NCBI RefSeq assembly: GCF_003711515.1
Contig: NW_021167084.1
Location: forward strand, 1,405,932 to 1,469,931
Source of the DNA: Sodiomyces alkalinus F11
Lineage: Eukaryota; Ascomycota; Sordariomycetes; Glomerellales; Plectosphaerellaceae
DNA length: 64,000 nucleotides
Reading direction: 5' to 3'
The notes below the pieces were generated by a model. That model was not told the DNA's origin, did no database searches, and worked only from the letters and a program-made list of their open reading frames with translations. How positions within the stretch are numbered: position 1 is the first letter of the stretch; every line of letters begins with the position of its first letter. Shown here piece by piece: positions 34,497-46,516 of the stretch. The translations under genes were made by a program, and so were the position numbers.

Positions 34497-35560
34497 GTTA
34501 TCTTGTCTTTTGGCTCTTGGGTAGATGTACGAGGTGTTGAGGGTTGTGAGTCGTGACTTGTTAAGTTGTTGAATAGGGGCTCCAAAGAGTCAAAGACAGC
34601 ACAGCACAGTGGATGAAGTATGGGACTGGATGCAATGTTCAGGGCCAAGTTAGCAACCTATGTCTATATATGATATATCCCCCCTCGAGCATCCGCCGCT
34701 AAAACGTCATGAATGGGAGTGAGGAGATTTGTATGATGATTAGGCTTCACCCCGTATGAAAATACGTTTCCATGACGCCAACAATTTGTGGTATCACCCA
34801 AAGCATCCGATTCTATGCGACCACTCAAAGCCTGCTACGGAAATCGTAGCTTAAGCTATGGCTTGACCTTTCTGCTTTGGTCCGTTGCGCGGAGGGCTCT
34901 CGGCTCAAGGCTGTCAAACCTACTACAGAAAATCCATCCCTTTTCGGTAAAGGTCCTCTCGTTGGTAAGCACTGCTGCAGTCTTCCTTGACAGCTCTCTG
35001 CCGCTCACGGGCCTCGGGCCCTCTCGCCTCTATATTACATAAATATACTACAAAGAAATATCAACCAAGATGGAAATCTTCGCACCCCTTAACCTGGAAT
35101 CACTTCGGTCCCAAGGCCTAGCAGGGCCCCTGGAACTCAACGGCACGCGTCGTCTTCACGTGCCGCGACTCTGCCATGTCTGCTGCCGCACAGTCGCACT
35201 CGCTGCGATGAATGGCCCAAGTCAAGGCAGCGGATATACTCGGGCGTAGCTATATATACATCTAGGATGCTGGATACACGTGCAGCCAGAATGCAAGTCG
35301 TTGTTTCATCGTCTAGCCTTTTTATAAAGGACAACGTAGTGCGCTGTCCAGAGGAGCAAATCATCTGTGCTTATATATTTGTTCTACATAGTAACGCCGG
35401 AAGCAATCTCCTATGTTTTGTCTCGCGCCTCTACCATGTCCCACAAACTCCTCCACCGATGATCCGAGCCCGAGAAGTACAAAAGTTTCATCAATCAGCG
35501 CCCCGTCCATGCTGTCCACATTTCCATTACTCACACGCTTTTCTTTTGCCCCTCTCTTAT
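34497..35560. other. Intergenic region, no gene seen
   Basis: About 1 kb between the start of the hypothetical gene (minus strand) and the 3' end of the amino acid transporter. No supported coding or structural feature. Confidence 0.45.
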
Positions 35561-37330
35561 TTACAGAAAACTGGTGGCCAAGGTAACGCCGGTAGTATAG
35601 ACCATCCCGACAAGCCCCAAGACCATCAGCGCAACGTCGAGGACCCTCTCCCTCCTGGTCGTCGCGACAGCCTTGTAATGCAAGTACGGCGGGTAGATGT
35701 AGACGAGCGGCACGCAAGCGAACGAGCCGATGAGGGCCACGAAGCGATCCAGGTTGGCGGACCCGCCGATGGAGACGATGATACAGACGGCGACGAGGAA
35801 GGTCCGGAACGCGTTCTTCTTCCACTTGGTGCGGAGGTTCTTCTTGCCGGAGCGGCGACCGAACAGTTTGGTCTCGAGGATGCGCTGCGCCGGGAACAGC
35901 TGCACGGGGTTCCCGACGAGGACGGCCAGGGCGTACATGAACTGCACGGCGTTGACGAGCCTGGAGGACGGGGGGAAGTTGTCGATGACCTCGATCTTGG
36001 TCTCGGACCCGAAGGTGGCGTAGCACAGGGCGCCCACGCTGGCGAAGATGCAGGTGATGATGACCATGACAGTGGCGAGCAGCTTCTCGAAGTGCTCGGG
36101 CTGCTTCATGGACGACTGGATCGGGAGGATGAGGCCGATGCCCTCGAAGGTGAAGATGGAGGCGCCGATGGTCAGGGTGTAGCCGTGCGGGTTGAACAGC
36201 TGGACGGTGGGGTGCACGCCGCGGGTGGCGAGGACGGAGATGTCGTACGACCAGATGTAGACCACGCCGATGATGATGAAGACGTCGGCCAGCAGGGCGG
36301 CGGGGCCGAGCTTGGAAATGTTGCGGATGAAGGTCAGCGGGACCAGGAGCAGGGCCTGGATGCCGATCAGGGCGGGCGTGCTGAGCGGTTTGGACCCGGA
36401 GGTCACGGCGTCGAGGAAGGAGGCCCAGTTGTCGGCGACGAAGACGAGGCCGGTGCAGACGAAGCCGAGCTGGGAGAGCGAGATGGAGGCGAGGATGAGG
36501 CTGCGCATGCGGGCGCCGGCAATCTCCTTGCCGATCTCGCCGTAGCCGCCGCCGACCTTGGCGCGGCACTGCAGGAGGAGGTGGAAGGCAACCATGGAGA
36601 GGAAGGCGATGGAGACGAGGGTCACGGAGGAGAAGAGGATGCCGCCGTTGTTGAAGGCCTTGGGGAGGAACATGATGCCGGTGCCGACGAAGGCCTTGAG
36701 AGTGGTGAAGAAGGTCTTGAGCACGCCGGCGTCTCCCACTCGCATTCTTGACGGGGCGCGGCGGATCGGCTTCCGGCGTGGTAATAGCGGCTGGGTCTCC
36801 CTCCCGCTTTCGACGTCTTCCTCCCCCTCCACACTCTCCTCCGTATCTTCTTCTTCGTCGCTATCGGCAAGGTCTTCTCCGGCGAAGGAGCCGTATAGGT
36901 CGAGGAACTCGACGAAATTCTTGGCCACGGGCAGGTTGGAACCCAGAGCACCGGCACCGTGCTTTCGGAGGACGAAATGGCGGCGAAAGCCCTGGGGGGC
37001 CAGCATCTCGTCGGCTGCGAGCAGGGATTCGTCATCGTCGGCGATGGTCGGGCGTTGCGGGTGGGAGAAGGTCTGTGATCTCTTGAATATTGGGGCGTTC
37101 TCGCGGGCGTTCATCTTGTAGAGTTCGCGGTGAATGTCTCCGCCGGGGAGATGCAGAGAGGAGGACTCTTGCGAGACCGAGTGGTCAGAGTGCTGCTGAG
37201 GTGGTTGTCCGGCAACATTGCTATTGTCGGTGTAGGCTGCGTCGAAACCTGTTCCGTAGCCGGGGGGGAGGTGTTCTGAGATGGCATTGCGGCGAGATTC
37301 GTCAGACGACGGTGTTCCCGAGTCGGACAT
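35561..37330 (-). CDS. Vacuolar-type amino acid transporter (Aa_trans/AAAP family, Avt3/Avt4-like)
   Basis: A single exon of 589 residues starts at ATG 37330. A hydrophilic amino-terminal region of about 205 residues contains an acidic patch (residues about 160-180, D-S-D-E-E-E-D-T-E-E) and a basic block before the membrane part, a layout typical of yeast Avt3/Avt4 relatives. From about residue 207 the sequence L-K-T-F-F-T-T-L-K-A-F-V-G-T-G-I-M-F-L-P-K opens the first transmembrane segment, a strong family marker. Roughly eleven hydrophobic segments follow, ending near the carboxy terminus. F-E-G-I-G-L-I-L-P-I and F-P-A-Q-R-I-L-E are other family signatures. The predicted role is proton-coupled export of neutral amino acids from the vacuole; substrate range is inferred from the family. 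Confidence 0.9.
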   Translation of the reverse strand: MSDSGTPSSDESRRNAISEHLPPGYGTGFDAAYTDNSNVAGQPPQQHSDHSVSQESSSLHLPGGDIHRELYKMNARENAPIFKRSQTFSHPQRPTIADDDESLLAADEMLAPQGFRRHFVLRKHGAGALGSNLPVAKNFVEFLDLYGSFAGEDLADSDEEEDTEESVEGEEDVESGRETQPLLPRRKPIRRAPSRMRVGDAGVLKTFFTTLKAFVGTGIMFLPKAFNNGGILFSSVTLVSIAFLSMVAFHLLLQCRAKVGGGYGEIGKEIAGARMRSLILASISLSQLGFVCTGLVFVADNWASFLDAVTSGSKPLSTPALIGIQALLLVPLTFIRNISKLGPAALLADVFIIIGVVYIWSYDISVLATRGVHPTVQLFNPHGYTLTIGASIFTFEGIGLILPIQSSMKQPEHFEKLLATVMVIITCIFASVGALCYATFGSETKIEVIDNFPPSSRLVNAVQFMYALAVLVGNPVQLFPAQRILETKLFGRRSGKKNLRTKWKKNAFRTFLVAVCIIVSIGGSANLDRFVALIGSFACVPLVYIYPPYLHYKAVATTRRERVLDVALMVLGLVGMVYTTGVTLATSFL

Positions 37331-39929
37331 GATTCAAGGGTGGGCTGGCAACGATTTGTACGAAAATGGAAGCGAAAATGAAAATTATGATGGATGCGGT
37401 GGAGGATGGAGATGCTGATAGAATTGGTGGTCTGCTTCCGCCCATTGAATTTGGCGATCGTTGTCCAAAGACTATAAAAAGTCGGTCAGGGTCATCCTGG
37501 TAATAGGAAAGGGGAAGAAGCAAAGGTGCAAAGAGAAGAAGAAAAAAAAAATTTATTCGCCCGGGGGGAGGAACTGAAGACGAAGCACACCGAATCCAAC
37601 CGATGCGACGTCGTGACGAAAACCACCAAGTGGGGCCGATAGAAAACTGTTCGAGTGTACTTCGTCTCCCACCAATCCGTAGGGTGATATGAAGTAGAAC
37701 TTAAAGAGAAGCGGGGTCAACCGTGCGGTTGCCAAAAGTTGACCGAAACGAAAGCATGAAAGCGTCGACTTCAACACACAGTTACGTCACTGTTTTGGTG
37801 TCGCTTACATAATGACTCATGGAGTTGACGATTACCTAATGAGATGTCACGGAAGGTTGGATTGTGGGAGGGGGAAGGTGGAAGGTGCAAGGGAAGGTGC
37901 AATGGAAGTGAGCTTCGGTTTTTTGTCCCTGACCCAAATCCCCAAACCCATCGTCAAATCTCTCCATACCGGGTGGACGTTCATCACTTCCAGTTCAACG
38001 TGCAGTTGGTGTTACACGGTTCAAACAATCATTTATCGACAAGGTCTTCGCTTTTACCTTCTCGGAAAAGGTGCTGCAGATCTCGGTTGATCCTCATCTC
38101 CACCCTCCACCCACAAACACACCCCTAAACACCTGTACACCAACATGCCAATACCATCCCATCCTTATCGGGACGGCGTGTCGGCTTTGACCTAACGATC
38201 ACCCCCCGAGTCAGATTTCAGAAGCGAGTGTTCTTTCGTGGACGCCGTTTTCAAATCGCAAAAACACCATGCTGAAGAAAAAGGCTTCGCCAGAGGTGTG
38301 AAATCCGATGGCCGACTCGTCGTTCTGTACGGAGACCTTCTTAACTTTGCAACTATGCAGCCGTTCTACTTCTTCCATTCTTGCGGCCGTGTTATGCACA
38401 TTTCGCTGGCCAGCCTTTACGATATTCGACGTCCTGTTTGTGTTCCGGCAGCGCATATTGCGCACTACCACGTACGGTACCTTGTACGGACTGCGGAGAC
38501 AACTGCAACTGACTGTTCAAGGACACGGCAGATGACCGGGCCTCCGTCTGTATCTCGCGAAAGAGGAAGAGCAAATGATTGAGCGACAATCGGAGACCGA
38601 GAGAAAGGGATCCTTCTGGAGGTTCCGGGGCGGCCGAGTTGCTTCGTCTGACTCGTCGAATATGCGGTCGTTTCCGGTGTCTGGGAGGGGGAGAGGGAAC
38701 AACAACATGGACGGGCACACTTCACTTCTGCCACATCACTAATTCCGGTGTACTGTATGTACACAGACGAACACGACGCATTTAGCCCGAGCTTTGTATT
38801 CCGAGGAAGCCGTACGTTCGCTCGTCATTTTCAACCACGGATTCAATTTCCAACTATCTCCAACCTCTCCAAGAGCATCTCTTCCAGGAAACGCATGGTT
38901 GGTCTGGCAAACTGCGAATCGCCCAATGTCGTAACTTGACCAAGATACGGGCATCTTACCATACGTACACGATACGATACGCGTATTGTCTGCCCGTTGG
39001 ACCTCCAGCGAGGCCGTCGATCAGGGCCTGTGCATGGCGCCCGCGGGGTGGCTGGTGTGCCTTGTCAGTGGAGCAAGGCCCTGTACCGAATCGCATGTTG
39101 GAGGTCATGGTCGCCGGGACCGTTTGCCGATCTCTCTCGCTCTCGACAACAAGTCCGCATCTCCAGGGTGAAGGCAAAGAAGTCACGCTCGTTTCTCGTC
39201 TTTTACGAACTCAATCTAGTTTGCTCAGACGAAGCGGTGACGTGACGCTGACCCGCCCTGCTACGTGAAACCGACCCGACCCGAATTGTCGTGTTCCGAA
39301 CACACGGCGCAACTGATTACGACCGCGTCTTCGTCGTACCTCCCCGCGACGCCGGAATACTGCCGCCAAGAACTGTCTCAGACCACTGTCTGATCCTGAA
39401 ATAGAAACACTCGGTGGATGCACCACACAGGTTCGAAGCTTTGTGTGACCATTGACCGCAAGTTTGTGCCTAAATCACTACTAAATCACCATAAAATGGC
39501 ACAGCCTCGGTATCCGTACAGCTAGGCACAATAACAAGTCCCCTGGAACCAATGGACCAACACACGCTGCAGGGCCAAGAGCCAAGCTGCACAAATCCGA
39601 CCCACGGGCCGCCAACGGCTCACTCAGCACCGTTGGAACGGCCAATCCGGGGCTCACAGGCTGCGAGCTCATTGGCGAGTCCGGCTAGCATAAGGCTACT
39701 AATACATACCTACTCTACTAATCCTCACTGATCCTTTGAGCAGAGACAAAAGTCGGTTGGGCGTAATGAGGGACGTGAGATCCACGTACCAACAATTCTC
39801 AAGCCAAGCGACAAATCAATCAACCCCCTGCAGAAATACATGACGGAAACGAGCTCCACGCGTTGGCCCGGGATCTCGCTCCCTCGCGATTTGGCGCCGG
39901 GTGCGTGCAGAGAGAAAAGTTGAATAAGA
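37331..39929. other. 2.6-kb intergenic region between divergent transporter genes
   Basis: This separates the amino acid transporter (minus) and the ABC transporter (plus), so it should contain both promoters. Scattered short open frames overlap on both strands without protein-like character. I found no gene, repeat family or RNA. Confidence 0.45.
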
Positions 39930-42900
39930 ATGCCGTCGAGTTCCTTTGCCCGTGACTACGCGTCTTCCGAGAGCCTTCGTCTTCTTATCTTCAGCTTGTC
40001 CCAGAGCTCGATGCCGGGTTCTAATTTGGCCCCTGGGACAACAACGAGAACTACAGCAACCGCAGCAACCGCAACACCAACATGGCCAGCGATCGAATAC
40101 AACAGCGAGTCTTGCTTCCTCAAGCTCCCTTTCTACCAGTTTGGGACCCCCTAGGACCGACGTTCCTCGACACAGAAGCATGCCTATGCGCTCTCCGAAC
40201 ATCGCCCGAACAAGGCAGCAACAGCGCCGCCTGGCAGTGCATCGGGAACCAGACCCAAAACATCTACGCCGTCACCTCGGGCAAGTGGTTCCACACTGCC
40301 AATGGAGGCACCAACGTGAACCTCTCCATCAACGATGCCTCCAACCCGCCACAAACCAGCAGGCCGCTCCACTTCAACGCAAATGCCCAAGCCTTCACAC
40401 CTCTTACCCAAGAGAGGAGAAGCTCCATGACCATCTGGGATCGTCATTGTACCGCTGAGAACAAGTCGACCTTCTCCACCGCTTTCTACCGCTCCTGGAG
40501 AGCCTATCAGCGGGATGAAGTTCCCATCGACGGTTTCCCCTGTTGGCGCCCTGATGCTCTCTTGCTACCCGTTCGTCTGCAGTCCCCCGAGGACTGGTTG
40601 AAGGACGGCTGCCGGGAAGGCTTTCTCTGTACGTTCGCATTTGCCCTTTTTCTGTCCCTTTTCTTTTTTTTTCTTTTCTCCCTCTATTCTATCCACATTG
40701 TACTGACGTCCACCTCTTCCCCCAGGCGCCAACAATACCGTCAATTCTCTACCACAATACTGCCCACCCCTCACCCAATGCCAGCAGGCGAGACTCGTCG
40801 GCGAGGCATGCGTCTTCGAGGGCCGGAACGTTGGCATGGGCCCCTTCGAACCCATTATCTGCCAACCGGGATGGTACTGCCCGAAATCCAGCAACGGCAA
40901 CGTCACCCTTCCGTGCCCGGCCGGATCATACTGTCAGCCCGGGGCCGCGACACCCACTCCTTGCGCCTTTGGCAGCTCATGCCCAGAAGGCTCCCAAAAC
41001 GAGCTCTTCCTGATACCCATTGCTCTTCTGGGCCTGATCGACCTCATCGTCCTCGTTGCCCTTCTCTTTTTTTTCTTCCGCAAGAGGTCGAAGAAGAAGA
41101 GTCAGGAGAAGACGTCCTCATCCGAACGGGCCCTGCATGTTCCCTTCCTGGGCGGCAAACCCAAGGGGATGAGCGACGTCAAAGCCGCCATCACCGGTTA
41201 CCGGCAAATCGACGACGAAAACGAAGACGGAGATCACGAGATGATGCCGCTGGAAGCCACCTACATGCCGGGTCGTGATGGGTGGACGGGTTTTCAGGCC
41301 GCGCTGGACGACGACATCCCCGCGCTGCGACGAGCCGACACGATCAACCCGCAGCTCAAGTCTTTCATCGAGTCGATGCAGAAGGCCACAAACGCCATCG
41401 ACCTCGGCTTGTCCTTCACCTACGACAACCTCAGCTTCCATCCCAAGTCCAGTCCTCGGCCCATCCTGCAGAACGTGACCGGTTCGATCCATCGCGGTTC
41501 GCTCGTCGCCGTCATGGGCGGCTCCGGCGCCGGCAAGTCCACCTTCGTCAACGTGCTCATGGGAAAGACGACCAACACGGGTGGCTCCGTCACCGTCAAC
41601 GACATCCCGGGCAAGATCAAACGGTACAAGAAGATCATCGGCTACGTGCCCCAGGACGACATCGTCCTTCCGGAACTCACCGTCTACGAAAACATCGTGC
41701 ACTCGGCCAAGGTCCGGCTGCCGAGCTCGTGGCGCGATGCCGAGATCGAGGCCCACGTCGACTCGGTCATCGACTGTCTGGAACTCTCGCACGTGCGCGA
41801 CTCGCTCGTCGGCAGCGTGGGCAAACCCGTCATCAGCGGCGGCCAACGCAAGCGCGTTAGTATCGGAATGGAACTGGCGGCAGCGCCCATGGCCATCTTC
41901 CTGGATGAGCCCACGAGCGGCCTCGACGCCACGGCCGCGTCGTCCATCATGCGCACCCTCAAGGCCCTGGCCCGTCTGGGCATCTCGGTCATCGTCATCA
42001 TCCACCAACCTCGCATGGAAATCTTCGAGATACTCGACAGCCTCATCCTGCTCGGCAACGGACAGACCATCTACGAAGGACCCGAAGCCGATGTGCAGCG
42101 CTACTTTGAGGGCATAGGCTTCCAGTTCCCGCCGCACGTCAACCCGGCCGACGTGGTGACCGATATCATCACGGGCAACGGCCGCACGTACAAGAAGATT
42201 GGCGACATTTCCAAGGACGCCCTAATCTCTCACTGGGCCGCCACGCGCAAAGCCCGGACGACGTTTGGAGTACCGGAAGGCCAAGGCGGAGAAGACGCCG
42301 ACGCCGAGGCTGACGACGACCGCCGCTCGCCCCTCTCGGTCACGCCGTCTGATACGCGATCCAACCGTAAATCCCTCCGCATCATCCTCCGACGCCGTGG
42401 CGCCACCCGCGTCAACCAAATCTGGCTCTGTCTGCGCCGCGCGATGCTTCAGCAATACCGCCTCAAATCCGCCTTCTTTTTCGAGATGGGCCTCGCCGCA
42501 CTGGCCGGCTTCCTCCTCGGTCTCGCCCAACAACCGCGGGGCGGCGTCCTCTTCACGGGGTTCTACCTGCCCCCGTACCAGGACCTCTCCCTCTCCGTCA
42601 ACCTCGGCGGCGCGTCCCAGCTGCCCCTCCTCAAAGCCATCGCCATCGGTCTCATCTGCGGTGCCCCGGGCGTGAAGGTGTTCTCGGAGGAGATGCTCCT
42701 GCAACGGCGCGAGGCCGAGGCAGGCCACTCCCGACTGGCATACTTCCTGGCCAAGACCATCTCGGTCCTCCCGCGCCTTCTGCTGGGGTGCCTGCACTTC
42801 ACCACCCTCGTCTTCATCCTCGCGCGGCCCGTCATCCCTTGGGGCATCGGGCTCGCCACCAACCTGCTGTACTTTTATAGTATCTATGGGTTGGCGAGCT

Positions 42901-43244
42901 GCGTGAGCATGGTCGTCCGTCGCGAGGACGCGCCCCTCATGTCCACCATGACGAGCCTGGTCGTCGGTCTCCTGTCGGGCGCGGCGCCGTCGCTGGCCAG
43001 CGTCAAGAGGTGGCGGCTCGAGTGGCTCTGGCGCGCGTCGCCCGGCGTTTGGTTCGCCGAGATCTATTTCAGCCAGCTGGTGGAGCCGTTTGCGTACCTT
43101 TACAACGTTGAATGGGCGGCTGCTGTCATGGGGTATTCCCTGGGCAACCTTACGATGAATATGCTGGTTTTGTTGGCCATTGGGACTGCGTACCGACTCA
43201 TTGCGTTTGCCCTCCTTTTCGTAGGAAAGCGAATGCGTGTGTGA
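39930..43244 (+). CDS. ABCG-type half-transporter with Cys-rich amino-terminal domain; probable 1-nt frameshift near the start
   Basis: The main frame runs 40082-40628 and 40726-43244 across a 97-bp GTACGT..CAG intron. The intron coordinates are 40629-40725. The extracellular Cys-rich part (about residues 20-300) is followed by a transmembrane helix (F-L-I-P-I-A-L-L-G-L), a basic linker, and the nucleotide-binding domain: Walker A G-G-S-G-A-G-K-S-T, signature S-G-G-Q-R-K-R-V, Walker B A-I-F-L-D-E-P-T-S-G, then I-H-Q-P. The carboxy-terminal membrane domain carries about six helices. The order NBD-TMD marks subfamily G; the Cys-rich ectodomain matches the plant-like WBC30/ABCG24 branch. The frame starting at ATG 39930 reads protein-like (Y-N-S-E-S-C-F-L-K-L-P-F-Y-Q-F-G) up to TAG at 40152, then coding continues one frame over; a missing base in the C run 40147-40151 would explain it. 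Otherwise the start is ATG 40082, without a signal peptide. Substrate unknown. Confidence 0.85.
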
Positions 43245-43828
43245 TCTTAATCTGGGTCACTGACAGCTGTTTCTTCTTTATGACGGTCGCCGTTCCGCCG
43301 TTTTCATACCCACCTTGCTGCCAATCTTATCCCAAGACATACTGGCGGAATATCTGTCCAACATGTTATATTATGTAGCCTGCCGTGAACGAGGGCACCA
43401 TGTATAGCTTACGAGACCACACGACAAAGACTTCTCCATGATCCTATCCTGGCTCGCTACCGTCTGAAGCATATCAAGCGTTCTCCCACTACGACAGTAG
43501 ATCACCGTTGGCACCGGAGTTTGTCGGATGTAACTAACACCATGGGTGGTGGGCATTCCCCGTCGCCGTGTGATTGAACCAATATCACATCACACCTTGC
43601 CGCGCCATGTTTGCGAGAGGCGGCTTCTAACTGAGGTTAGATTTCGACTGCCCACTCGCATGCATACTCAGATAAACGGCTGTGCAGGCGAGACGAGGAT
43701 CTAGCTGCTTACACGTGTTCTCTGAAGGTGCGTCAAGAGTATCGCCTTGCTGTGAACGCTCCCCGCATGTGAGTTCGATCACGCCAGAGTTGGCATGGAT
43801 GAGTTGACCCAGTGCTGGGCTTGCGACT
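43245..43828. other. Intergenic region
   Basis: 3' flank of the ABC transporter and the lost 5' part of the dioxygenase relic. No supported feature. Confidence 0.4.
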
Positions 43829-44633
43829 TGACGGGGGTCCCAGTTGAACGACGCGCAAAAGGACGAACTTGCTCTGCTGATTGCCGAGCGAGGGGTTGTC
43901 GTCTTTCGGGATCAGGATTTCAAGGATATTAGTATTGGAAGCAGAAGGAGCCTAGGGGCTACTTGGGCCGTTGCACATTCACGTATGTCTTCCTTTCCCT
44001 CCTTCCCCCTTTCCCCCTTTCCCCCTTTCCCCCTTTTTCCTAGTACCGTCCGTATCTAGCCCATCCCCTCCTCGAACACTAATGTACTGGGAGTATCAGA
44101 CGCATATGCTGATGGACACACACTTGTAGCCGGTCGGAGCACATGTCAAAGAGCACCTCGAACTGCACAACATCTACCTGGGTCCAGACAACGAATACCG
44201 CAACATCAACAAGTTGAACAAGCTCACGACAGTAGGCTTCCACTCGGACGCGTCGTACGAACACCAACCGCCCGGCATGAGCGTCTTAGACAGCGGGGTA
44301 CGCACGCCTCTCGGAGCCGCTTCAAAAAGCTCCTGGAGGGTCTCCGAGCCGAGCATAGCGGGTATCCTGAGGCGGAGGGTGCGAGGAGGAACGGCAAGTT
44401 TGTGAGGAGGGGGCCGGTCAAGTCGGAGCATCCTGTTGTTCGGGTTCATCCGGTCCGTTTTCTCCTCCGCCTCAGCTGTCTCTATGGAAATGTATCTGTG
44501 CTAAACTGTCGAATGGCCACGGGTCAAAGGGCGCTGTTTGTCAACCCTGGATTCACCAAGACGGTCTACGCCACGGGTTCCGTATTACCACGCAGGCTGA
44601 TAAACCTGTGGGGGCTTGATGGACTCGAGTCAA
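43829..44633 (+). pseudogene. TauD/TfdA 2-oxoglutarate-dependent dioxygenase relic
   Basis: Truncated and rearranged copy of a fungal alpha-ketoglutarate-dependent dioxygenase. The first piece (about 43835-43980) reads LALLIAERGVVVFRDQDF, a family signature, but lacks the amino terminus and any start. A possible intron (GTATGT at 43983 to TAG at 44130) precedes H-N-I-Y-L-G-P-D-N-E-Y, then L-T-T-V-G-F-H-S-D-A-S-Y-E-H-Q-P-P-G with the iron-binding H-x-D. After 44290 the frame jumps: L-L-E-G-L-R-A-E-H-S-G and E-H-P-V-V-R-V-H-P follow in another frame, with the segment between (normally S-G-G-D-T..) deleted. The tail A-L-F-V-N-P-G-F-T-K ends in unrelated sequence, and the distal iron His region is missing. 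Not functional. The relic is not AT-rich, so RIP is not the cause. Confidence 0.8.
44005..44036. repeat. CCCCCTTT microsatellite
   Basis: Four perfect units of CCCCCTTT inside the putative first intron of the dioxygenase relic. Confidence 0.9.
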
Positions 44634-44792
44634 CTTGGTAAGAGAGTGCTGTCGAGTAGTATTACTGGGCCTGGTAAAGGACTAGGATATATTATGATGA
44701 TATGCGGCTCTCATGCTATTCCTACATGTTACTTTTCGCGGCTGGGCACTAGTTGTCTCGTGAGACGGACCCTTTTCTCTATCGTCTCAAGC

Positions 44793-46355
44793 TTACTCTT
44801 CCGCGACAGCCCTGAAAGTGATGAGACCGCGAGCCGGCAGCTCGGCCTTGACATAACCATCCTCATCGACCTCAACCTCAACCTCCTCAATATCGTGGTC
44901 CTCATCCGTGAGCCAGGCCGTGACCTTGCCCCAGCCCTTGTTTCTATGCCTGCAGCTAATGAGCTCCAAGCTGACCGTCTCATCATGGTAGTGGGGGTTC
45001 AGGATAACAACAACGAGGCTGCCGTCCTTGTTCTCGAAAGCCGAGGCGCTGAGGTCCCCGCCGCGGGTCTCCACGCGGTAGGCATCGGGACGGATGTAGC
45101 GGGAGTAATGGGCGAAAGCCCAGGTGCGCTTGGAGAGGAAGTACTCGCCGTCCTCGACCATGATGAGCTTCTCGTTGTTGTTGTCGTTGGTGGCCTCGTC
45201 CTGGACCACCAGCCACCAGAGGTAGGCGTTGACGTTGCCGACGGTCAGGGCGCGGTGCAGGATGCTGGCCCAGCGGTAGCCGTCGCCGCGCGAGACGCCG
45301 CTGTCCCAGGCCGCGGTCCACCGGTCGTTCAGGTCGCAGTACTCCGACTGCCAGACCGAGAGCGAGGTGTCCAGCGGCGCGTCGATGGGCGAGGTGTACT
45401 CGTGCCCGGCCCAGGTGGTCAGGAGGTGCTCGACGCCCAGGGCTTGGATCTGCGAGACCATCTGCTGGGTCGCCTGCCAGCCGGTCTGCTCGCAGCAGGA
45501 GATGCCGACGTCGAGGCCGGCGTCCTCGAGCGTCTTGTGCAGGATGGGGAGGAAGTCGGCGACTTGCTCGGCGTTGGAGCGCATCGAGGCGTAGGAGGTG
45601 CTAGACGGTTGTTGTTGTTAGTTGAGCAGTTCATGTCGTCAAGTGGAACCGCGCACGGTTAGGGAGTGAGGGAGGAGACATGGAGGTGAAGGCAAAACTC
45701 ACGTCAGGTCAGGCTCGTTGAGCCATGCGACATCGCTAATCTTGATACCCTCGGCGGCGTAAATCTGGATATACTTGACGAGGTAATCGGCATAGGCCTG
45801 ACGCCAGTCGTGCTCGCAGGCACTATTCCCATCAAAGCTCCCAGGAACGCCGCACAGCAGGCCGCCGTTCGCATCGTCGGCGTTGTTCTTCATGAAACCC
45901 GGAGCGCTCCAAGCATTGGCGTAGATGCGCTCGACGCCGTACTCGACGGCCTTCTTGGCGAGGAAGAGCTGACCCGAGTCGTACTCGTCCCAGACGTAGT
46001 TGAACTCGCCGTCGGGGGAGCCGGGGGACTCGGGGAGGATGGTGTTCATCCAGTCATTGTAGCTCGAGTTGGAGGAGCCGATGCCGTTGCGCAGGATGGA
46101 GAAGCCGATGCCGGTCTCGCGGTTGTAGATGAGGTCGAGGAGCTCCTGCTGGACCTGGTCGGTGACGTTGAGGAGGAGCTGGGCGCGCTGGAAGGCCCCG
46201 GAGAAGCCGAAGCCTTCGATTTGCTGATGCTTGATGTCCGGGCGGATCTCGATCTCGGTGACGACCGTCTCGTTGGCAGGGCAGTCATCCAGGGGACGAG
46301 CAGCGGCCAACGGGGCCAAACTGGCTACCGCGGCGATGAGGGAAGCGGACCGCAT
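44793..46355 (-). CDS. Secreted glycoside hydrolase family 30 enzyme
   Basis: Two exons, 46355-45703 and 45600-44793, with a 102-bp GTGAGT..TAG intron, give 486 residues. The start encodes a signal peptide (MRSASLIAAVASLAPLAAA). G-F-G-F-S-G-A-F near residue 50 marks the start of the (beta/alpha)8 barrel. The general acid/base Glu is in W-L-N-E-P-D-L (about Glu214), interrupted just afterwards by the intron, and the nucleophile is in W-Q-S-E-Y-C (about Glu304). A side beta-domain follows from about residue 385. Fungal GH30 enzymes include xylanases/glucuronoxylanases (subfamily 7) and beta-1,6-glucanases or galactanases; the NEPDL form suggests subfamily 7, but this is not decisive. A TATATA box lies at about 46511-46516, 156 bp before the start codon. 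It neighbours two other secreted polysaccharide-degrading enzymes on the same strand. Confidence 0.88.
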
Positions 46356-46510
46356 GATGGGGAGGTGAGGTAGAAGAGAAAGTTGGAAAAGGGGTGGGGG
46401 GTGAGAAGGAGATCAGGGGTTGAGATGAGAAGAATCCCACGGATGAGAACTTGTCAAGCAAGCTGGCCCTGGAAATGGGTTCTTGTGATTCAATGGGGCG
46501 TAGTGTCCAT

Positions 46511-46516
46511 TATATA
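46511..46516 (-). promoter_or_regulatory. TATA-like box of the GH30 gene
   Basis: TATATA about 156 bp upstream of the GH30 start codon. Placement suits a core promoter with a leader of roughly 120 nt; not proven. Confidence 0.35.

Noticed and set aside
35267..36751. 494-codon open frame opposite the amino acid transporter
   Set aside because: Shadow of the transporter coding strand, with extreme Asp/Glu/Gly composition.
38200..39300. Several overlapping short open frames between the transporter genes
   Set aside because: Frames overlap on both strands, lack splice structure and show no domain pattern.
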